Shown: piece after piece, positions 13,119 to 17,735 of the stretch
Layout of the letters: every line of letters begins with the position of its first letter
Numbering within the stretch: position 1 is the first letter of the stretch
Source of the DNA: a bacterium
Lineage (GTDB): Bacteria; Pseudomonadota; Alphaproteobacteria; Rhizobiales; Xanthobacteraceae
Direction: 5' to 3'
Length of the DNA stretch: 17,735 nt
Assembly: GCA_029946075.1 (NCBI GenBank)
Contig: JAQSDT010000695.1
Span: forward strand, 1 to 17,735
Translations under genes and position numbers: made by a program
The notes under the pieces: model-generated
Told to the model about the DNA's origin: nothing
Seen by the model: only the letters and a program-made list of their open reading frames with translations
Database searches by the model: none

Positions 13119-13931
13119 ATGCTGACAACTGCTGACAAGCGCGCCGCGTTCAAGAAGCTGCACGAGAGCGGATGCTTCATCATCCCCAATCCCTTCGATG
13201 TCGGCAGCGCAAAGGCGTTGCAGCATCTCGGCTTCAAGGCGCTGGCCTCGACCAGCGCGGGCTTTGCCTGGACGCTCGGCAAGGCCGACAACCGTATCAC
13301 GGTCGATGATGTCTGCGATCATCTCGCCGCGATCTCGGCCGCGGTCGATATTCCCGTCAATGCCGATTTCGAGGATGGCTTTGCGCATGAGCCCGACAAG
13401 GTCGCCGTCAACGTCGCGCGCGCGGTGAAGACCGGCGTCGCCGGCCTCTCGATCGAGGATTATACCGGCGACAATGCCAAGCCGCTGTTCGACCGCGCGC
13501 TCGCGGTCGAACGCATCAAGGCGGCGCGCAAGGCGATCGATGCCGACAACAGCGGCGTGCTGCTCACCGGCCGCTGCGAGGCATTTTTGCGCGGGCAGAA
13601 GGATCTCAAGCTGGTGATCGACCGCCTCACGGCCTACGCCGAAGCCGGCGCCGATTGCCTCTATTCGCCGGGTATCTCGACGCCGGAGGAAATTTCGGCG
13701 GTCGTCAAGGCGGTGCATCCGCTGCCGGTCAATCTCCTGGTCGGCGCAGCCGGGCCTTCGCTGAAGGTTGCCGGCGACCTCGGCGTGCGGCGTATCAGCG
13801 TCGGCGGCGCGCTGGCGCGGATGGCGTGGGCGGGCTTTATGAAGGCATCGAAGGAAATGGCGGAGCAGGGCACGTTCAGCGAATTCTCGAACGGCTATCC
13901 CGGCGGCGAACTCAACAAGATGTTCAGCTAG
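13119..13931 (+). CDS. Isocitrate lyase / phosphoenolpyruvate mutase family enzyme
   Basis: This 270-residue protein has the (beta/alpha)8 fold of the ICL/PEP mutase superfamily. Metal- and substrate-binding residues are seen in NADFEDGF (81-88), SIEDYTGD (111-118) and GRCEAF (151-156). It lacks the catalytic KKCGH loop of isocitrate and 2-methylisocitrate lyases in the loop region before residue 130, where it has DYTGDNAKPLFD instead. It is therefore probably a relative such as an oxaloacetate decarboxylase, petal-death-like lyase or phosphonate enzyme. IPNPFDVGSAK at 22-32 and GVRRISVGGALARMAW near the end are typical of the subgroup. ATG 13119 has GGGGAGCG upstream. It lies 68 bases after the NIPSNAP gene and is followed by a probable terminator. 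The substrate is open. Confidence 0.88.
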   Translation: MLTTADKRAAFKKLHESGCFIIPNPFDVGSAKALQHLGFKALASTSAGFAWTLGKADNRITVDDVCDHLAAISAAVDIPVNADFEDGFAHEPDKVAVNVARAVKTGVAGLSIEDYTGDNAKPLFDRALAVERIKAARKAIDADNSGVLLTGRCEAFLRGQKDLKLVIDRLTAYAEAGADCLYSPGISTPEEISAVVKAVHPLPVNLLVGAAGPSLKVAGDLGVRRISVGGALARMAWAGFMKASKEMAEQGTFSEFSNGYPGGELNKMFS

Positions 13932-13952
13932 GCAGAAGGCCTGGCGCATGGG

Positions 13953-13987
13953 AAAACAGCGGGTCGATCAGCCCGCTGCTTCCTTCA
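13953..13987 (+). terminator. Probable rho-independent terminator after the PEP-mutase family gene
   Basis: AAAA precedes CAGCGGG (13957-13963), an eight-base loop and CCCGCTG (13972-13978); a pyrimidine-rich CTTCCTTCATT tract follows. The seven-pair GC stem is sound but the T tract is interrupted. It lies 25 bases after the stop at 13931. Confidence 0.5.
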
Positions 13988-14011
13988 TTCATTCATTCAT
14001 CCGTTCAGGTG

Positions 14012-14398
14012 TTACGGCTTGCTGGCCGGCGCCGTGTCGGCCGGACGCGACGGAGCCGCACCGGTGGTCATGCCGGCCCCGGTGTTGGCGCGCGGCGTCA
14101 CGTCACGCATGCCGGCAGGGGCCGCGGTATTGGCCGGCGTAGTCTGGGCGGTCTGGCTGGGCGCCGTGGTGCCCGCCTGGTTCACGCTGGTGTTGTTCAG
14201 CCCGTAGAACAGCGCGCCCATCACGACCGCGATCGCGACGGCGAGCATCGCTACCTTGGGGCCGCCGGCAGAGCCTTCGGCAAGCTCGGGATCGGCCCGC
14301 AACTCGTTGTCGAGGGCGTTCAAACGCGACTGACGGCGGATTTCCTCGTCGCCCAACGGCGCGCGGTAGGGATCGTTCAGGTCGGGTTGGTATGCCAT
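14012..14398 (-). CDS. Small single-span membrane protein with Thr/Pro/Ala-rich exterior tail
   Basis: This 128-residue protein starts at ATG 14398 with GGAGGA seven bases upstream on the minus strand; the in-frame start at 14470 is rejected for lack of such a site. Residues 1-44 are polar and charged (YQPDLNDPYRAPLGDEEIRRQSRLNAL). One hydrophobic segment follows (about 47-66, VAMLAVAIAVVMGALFYGL), and then a low-complexity tail rich in Thr, Ala and Pro (NTSVNQAGTTAPSQTAQTTP...). The likely topology is N-in with the disordered tail in the periplasm. I do not recognise a family with a known function, though short proteins with this layout and a DPYR start occur in Rhizobiales. It is divergent to the TRIC-type channel gene, with 129 bases between starts. 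Confidence 0.78.
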   Translation of the reverse strand: MAYQPDLNDPYRAPLGDEEIRRQSRLNALDNELRADPELAEGSAGGPKVAMLAVAIAVVMGALFYGLNNTSVNQAGTTAPSQTAQTTPANTAAPAGMRDVTPRANTGAGMTTGAAPSRPADTAPASKP

Positions 14399-14527
14399 GA
14401 CTGTTCCTCCGTTAGCCCCCAAAGCCAATAGCCAAGACAATGGCTGGCGCGCCCGGATGTTCCGCGCCAAGTTGCAGCCCGTTCATGCTGGAACCCTGAT
14501 TCCCCGATTCGTAACCGCGAGGCTGCC

Positions 14528-15166
14528 ATGTGGACCCTGCCGCCCGGCGACACCGTGCTGCAAGTTCTGACCTATGTGGCGCTGACGGCGCAGGCGATGA
14601 CGGCCGCGCTCGCCGCCGGCCGCCGCAGCATGGATTGGGCCGGCGTATGCATGCTGGGCTGCATAACCGCGCTCGGCGGCGGCACCATCCGCGACGTGCT
14701 GCTCGGGCATTATCCGCTGGTCTGGGTGCAGAACCCCCTGTATCTCGGTCTGACCGCGGTCGCCGCCTTCGCCACCATCCTGATCGCGCGGCTGGTGCAC
14801 CGGCTGAGCACCGCTTTCCTGGTGCTCGACGCCATCGGGCTGGTCGTGTTCACGATGGCCGGCTGCGACGTCGCCTGGCAGGTCAACGCCTCGCTGCCGA
14901 TCGTGATCGTGGCCGGCATGATTACCGGCTGCGCCGGTGGCGTGCTGCGCGACATCCTTTGCAACGACGTGCCGCTGCTGTTTCGCTCCGAGCTCTACGC
15001 CAGCGTTTCCGTGGTGACGGGGCTGTTCTACGCCACCGCTTTCGGCCTCAACCTCAACGACCAGCTCTGGACCGCCTTGACCTTTGCGTTCGGCCTGACG
15101 CTGCGCCTGCTGGCCATTCGCTTCAAATGGGAAATGCCGAAATTTGTCTTCGGCGGCGAACGGTAA
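14528..15166 (+). CDS. TRIC-type cation channel family protein (UPF0126/YicG-like)
   Basis: This 212-residue protein is almost wholly hydrophobic, with about seven membrane segments, and shows the internal duplication of bacterial TRIC proteins. The Gly-rich kinked-helix motif occurs twice, as GGGTIRD (50-56) and GGVLRD (137-142), each followed by hydrophobic residues and a Pro-containing loop (YPLVW; DVPLLF). TRIC homologues form homotrimeric monovalent cation (K+) channels in the inner membrane. ATG 14528 has GAGG seven bases upstream. The C-terminus ends in a short basic/aromatic tail (RFKWEMPKFVFGGER). The gene is divergent to the single-span membrane protein and separated from the next gene by 305 bases. 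Glycine transport has been suggested for some bacterial members, so ion selectivity here is not fixed. Confidence 0.88.
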   Translation: MWTLPPGDTVLQVLTYVALTAQAMTAALAAGRRSMDWAGVCMLGCITALGGGTIRDVLLGHYPLVWVQNPLYLGLTAVAAFATILIARLVHRLSTAFLVLDAIGLVVFTMAGCDVAWQVNASLPIVIVAGMITGCAGGVLRDILCNDVPLLFRSELYASVSVVTGLFYATAFGLNLNDQLWTALTFAFGLTLRLLAIRFKWEMPKFVFGGER

Positions 15167-15471
15167 CGCGCAAACGCAGTGCACAACGGGAATCGGCTCC
15201 GCCATTTTTGCATCCATTCTCCTTTTGAGGCGTTATCGCGGGGAAGGGCGACGTCACGCCGTTTCGTCGCGAGCCTTCCCGACGACACAAAGCGAAATGC
15301 GCCGGTGCACTGCCAGCCACGAAATTGCGAACTTTCGTCGCGCGGCTCCGTGGCCCAGATTTATGGTGCGCGGCGCGGAAAATCCGACATAGACTGGTTC
15401 TAAGAAGTTCAGATGCCTACGTAAAAACGGGGCAGCGCGACAGGGCTCAAGCCGGCGGCACAGAGGGCTAA
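15167..15471. other. 305-base intergenic region with one stem-loop
   Basis: No credible gene is seen here. The one structure is an interrupted inverted repeat at 15241-15280: GGGAAGG pairs with CCTTCCC and, inside, CGACG (15249-15253) with CGTCG (15265-15269). It has no T tract, so it is not a standard terminator. The 3' end holds the GAGGG ribosome site of the following gene. I found no convincing promoter boxes, though the promoter of the oxidoreductase gene must lie in or near this stretch. Confidence 0.55.
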
Positions 15472-17735
15472 ATGGGAATCAACCAAGGTCCGATCAGTCT
15501 TGATCAGAAATATACCCAGGGCTCCGGCCATATCTTCCTGACCGGGATCCAGGCGCTGGTCCGGCTGCCAATGGCCCAGATCCGCCGCGACCGCGCCGCC
15601 GGGCTGAACACCGCGGGCTTCATCTCGGGCTACCGCGGCTCGCCGCTCGGCGGTTACGACCAGCAGCTGTTTGCCGCCCGCAAGCACCTCGAAGCGTACA
15701 ACATCAAGTTCCAGCCCGGGGTGAACGAGGACCTTGCGGCCACCGCGGTCTGGGGCTCACAGCAGCTTAACCTGTCGCCCGGCGCCAGGCATGATGGCGT
15801 GGTCGGTATCTGGTACGGCAAGGGCCCCGGCGTCGACCGCTGCGGCGACGTCTTCCGTCACGGCAATGCCGCCGGCTCGGCGAAAAACGGCGGCGTGCTC
15901 TGCCTTGCCGGCGACGACCATGGCGCAAAATCCTCGACCGTGCCGCATCAGTCGGACCACGCGTTCATGTCAGCGCTGATGCCCTATCTCTACCCCTCCA
16001 GCATCCACGAAATGATCGAGATGGGCCTCTTGGGTATCGCGATGTCGCGTTACTCGGGCTGCTGGGTCGGCATGAAGGTGATCACCGAGACGGTGGAAAC
16101 TACCGCCGAGATCGACCTGACCGACGAAATGACGCCGTTCGTCATCCCCACCGATTTCGAGATGCCGCCCGGCGGCCTCAATTTGCGCTGGCCCGACGAT
16201 CGCTTCGACCAGGACCGCCGCCTGCAGGACTACAAGGGCTTTGCCGCGATCGCCTTTGCCCGCGCCAACAAGGTCAACCGCATCACCATGGATTCGCCGA
16301 ATGCCCGTTACGGCATCATGGCGTCCGGCAAGAGCTACGAGGACATCCGTCAGGCGCTGCGCGAACTCGGAATCACCGAGGAAGTCGCCGCCAAGATCGG
16401 CCTCCGCCTTTACAAGATCGGCATGCCCTGGCCGCTGGAGCCGCAGGGCGTGCGCCAGTTCGCGGTCGGCCTCGAGGAAATCTTCATCATCGAAGAGCGC
16501 CGCGAGATCGTCGAAAATCAGGTCAAGCAGGAACTGTTCAACTGGCGCGACGACGTTCGCCCCCGCATCATCGGCAAGATGGACGACCACGACAAGCGCT
16601 TCCTGCCGTTCGCGGAAGAGCTTTCCGTCGCCTCGCTGGCGAGTTCGCTGACCGAGCGCCTGCTTCGTCTCAACCTCAATCCGGAAGTCGCGGCGATGCT
16701 GCGCGCCAAGGCCGACTGGTTCAACGGCCGCCAGGCCACGCAGATGCAGGCGGTGGCGCCGATTTCGCGCACGCCGTATTTCTGTTCGGGCTGCCCGCAC
16801 AATACCTCGACCAAGGTCCCCGAAGGCAGCCGCGCCTTCGCCGGTATCGGTTGCCACTTCATGGCGCTGTGGATGAACCGTTCGACCGAGACCTTCACCC
16901 ACATGGGCGGCGAGGGCGTGCCGTGGGTCGGTGTCGCGCCATTCACCAAGGAAGAGCACGTGTTCGCCAATCTCGGCGACGGCACGTATTTCCACTCCGG
17001 CAGCCTTGCGATCCGTCAGGCGGTCGCCTCCGGCGCTAACATCACCTACAAGATCCTCTACAACGACGCGACCGCGATGACCGGCGGCCAGCATGTCGAC
17101 GGCGAATTGTCGCCGCAGCAGATCACCTTCCAGCTTCACTCCGAAGGCATCCGCGAGATCTATCTGGTCTCGGAAAACCCGCAGCTCTATCCGGCCTCCG
17201 ACATCGCGCCCGGCGTCAAGGTCGCGCATCGCGACGATCTCGATGCCGTGCAGAAAGCCTGCCGCACCGTGAAGGGCGCGTCCGCCATCGTGTTCGTGCA
17301 GACCTGCGCCGCCGAAAAACGCCGCCGCCGCAAGCGCGGCCTGATGGAAGACCCGGCGCGTCGCGTCATGATCAATCCGGCGGTCTGCGAAGGCTGCGGC
17401 GATTGCTCGGTGCAGTCGAACTGCATCTCGGTCGAGCCGCTGGAAACCGAGATGGGCCGCAAGCGCACCATCAACCAGTCGACCTGCAACAAGGACTATT
17501 CCTGCATCAAGGGCTTCTGTCCGTCCTTCGTCACCGTCGACGGCGGCAAGATGCGCAAGCGCGCACCCGCGGGCGTCGGTGACCTGGGAGAGCTGCCGGA
17601 GCCCGCGTCGAGGCCGTCGCTGGATCGGCCCTATAACGTCGCGGTCGGCGGCGTCGGCGGCACCGGCGTGCTGACGATCGGTGCGTTGCTCGGCATGGCC
17701 GCGCATATCGAAGGCAAGGCCAGCATGATCCTCGA
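15472..17735 (+). CDS. Indolepyruvate ferredoxin oxidoreductase, fused subunits (3' end outside window)
   Basis: The first 754 codons are present and open to the window edge. Indolepyruvate ferredoxin oxidoreductase decarboxylates aryl-pyruvates from aromatic amino acids to aryl-acetyl-CoA using thiamine diphosphate and iron-sulfur clusters. The N-terminal half holds the pyrimidine-binding region (FISGYRGSPLGGYD, about 49-62) and AGDDHGAKSSTVPHQSDHAF. CSGCPHN (438-444) follows, and the thiamine-diphosphate site is seen as LGDGTYFHSG (501-510) and NDATAMTGGQ (531-540). A Cys-rich insert has CEGCGDC...C (639-650) and CNKDYSC...C (672-683), suitable for Fe-S clusters. Residues from about 722 (YNVAVGGVGGTGVLTIGALLG) begin the gamma-type domain, so alpha and gamma are fused; bacterial fused forms reach about 1150 residues. 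ATG 15472 has GAGGG five bases upstream. Confidence 0.95.
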   Translation, partial: MGINQGPISLDQKYTQGSGHIFLTGIQALVRLPMAQIRRDRAAGLNTAGFISGYRGSPLGGYDQQLFAARKHLEAYNIKFQPGVNEDLAATAVWGSQQLNLSPGARHDGVVGIWYGKGPGVDRCGDVFRHGNAAGSAKNGGVLCLAGDDHGAKSSTVPHQSDHAFMSALMPYLYPSSIHEMIEMGLLGIAMSRYSGCWVGMKVITETVETTAEIDLTDEMTPFVIPTDFEMPPGGLNLRWPDDRFDQDRRLQDYKGFAAIAFARANKVNRITMDSPNARYGIMASGKSYEDIRQALRELGITEEVAAKIGLRLYKIGMPWPLEPQGVRQFAVGLEEIFIIEERREIVENQVKQELFNWRDDVRPRIIGKMDDHDKRFLPFAEELSVASLASSLTERLLRLNLNPEVAAMLRAKADWFNGRQATQMQAVAPISRTPYFCSGCPHNTSTKVPEGSRAFAGIGCHFMALWMNRSTETFTHMGGEGVPWVGVAPFTKEEHVFANLGDGTYFHSGSLAIRQAVASGANITYKILYNDATAMTGGQHVDGELSPQQITFQLHSEGIREIYLVSENPQLYPASDIAPGVKVAHRDDLDAVQKACRTVKGASAIVFVQTCAAEKRRRRKRGLMEDPARRVMINPAVCEGCGDCSVQSNCISVEPLETEMGRKRTINQSTCNKDYSCIKGFCPSFVTVDGGKMRKRAPAGVGDLGELPEPASRPSLDRPYNVAVGGVGGTGVLTIGALLGMAAHIEGKASMIL

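Noticed and set aside
12936..13949. Minus-strand open frame of 337 codons
   Set aside because: It is a shadow of the NIPSNAP and PEP-mutase-type genes, both of which have clear family motifs.
13984..13999. Four TTCA copies in tandem
   Set aside because: It is a short microsatellite in non-coding sequence after a probable terminator; too small to claim phase variation.
15970..17706. Long minus-strand open frame of 578 codons
   Set aside because: It is antisense to the indolepyruvate oxidoreductase, whose motifs are complete. The frame is Asp/Arg/Gly/His-rich, the usual shadow of a GC-rich gene, and has no family motif.
1..17735. Mobile element, prophage, CRISPR or defence island
   Set aside because: No transposase, integrase, phage gene, spaced direct repeats, tRNA-linked attachment site or composition break was seen.

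Overview
This window looks like an ordinary chromosomal segment of a GC-rich alphaproteobacterium, most likely Bradyrhizobium or a close relative in Rhizobiales. The evidence is the strong G/C third-position bias, the alphaproteobacterial protein families (PAS_5-PilZ, DUF4260, fused indolepyruvate ferredoxin oxidoreductase, Arg-rich Tat-exported protein) and two imperfect palindromic repeats of a kind common between Bradyrhizobium genes. The genus assignment is by recognition, not by search. I see no tRNA, rRNA, IS element, phage gene or CRISPR array.

Layout. Bases 1-1029 hold the end of a FliK-like flagellar hook-length control gene and an overlapping small gene for an isolated FlhB C-terminal domain. 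Bases 1123-3396 carry two exported serine enzymes in tandem: a class D (OXA-type) beta-lactamase and a class C-like beta-lactamase/esterase. They face an exported dienelactone-hydrolase-like enzyme (3422-4438, minus) with a good sigma70-type promoter. Next come a PAS-PilZ protein that probably binds c-di-GMP (4650-5471), a convergent DUF4260 membrane protein (5468-5881, minus) and, divergently, the acyl-CoA (propionyl-CoA) carboxylase beta subunit pccB (6018-7550). A small unknown gene, a DapA-superfamily lyase/aldolase and a small membrane protein follow on the plus strand (7577-9109). A palindromic repeat then separates them from an exported glycerophosphodiester phosphodiesterase (minus).

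Bases 10465-11701 hold a perfect 22-base palindrome, a small alpha/beta-barrel-like protein, a Tat-exported Arg/Trp-rich protein with a probable frameshift near its end, a bidirectional terminator and a small secreted Cys-containing protein. Bases 11887-13931 form a divergent unit: an ArsR-type regulator, with a promoter whose -10 box lies inside a short inverted repeat and whose mRNA may be leaderless, facing a NIPSNAP protein plus an isocitrate lyase/PEP mutase family enzyme. The window ends with a single-span membrane protein (minus), a TRIC-type channel protein and the first 754 codons of a fused indolepyruvate ferredoxin oxidoreductase.

The genes mostly serve central and peripheral metabolism: propionyl-CoA or acyl-CoA carboxylation, aromatic amino-acid oxidation, phosphodiester scavenging, and small C-C lyases. 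No clear undescribed defence or mobile system is present. The observations most worth following are the ArsR/NIPSNAP/PEP-mutase unit with its predicted leaderless autoregulated promoter, the perfect palindrome at 10529-10550, the frameshifted Arg-rich exported protein, and the paired exported beta-lactamase-type enzymes.
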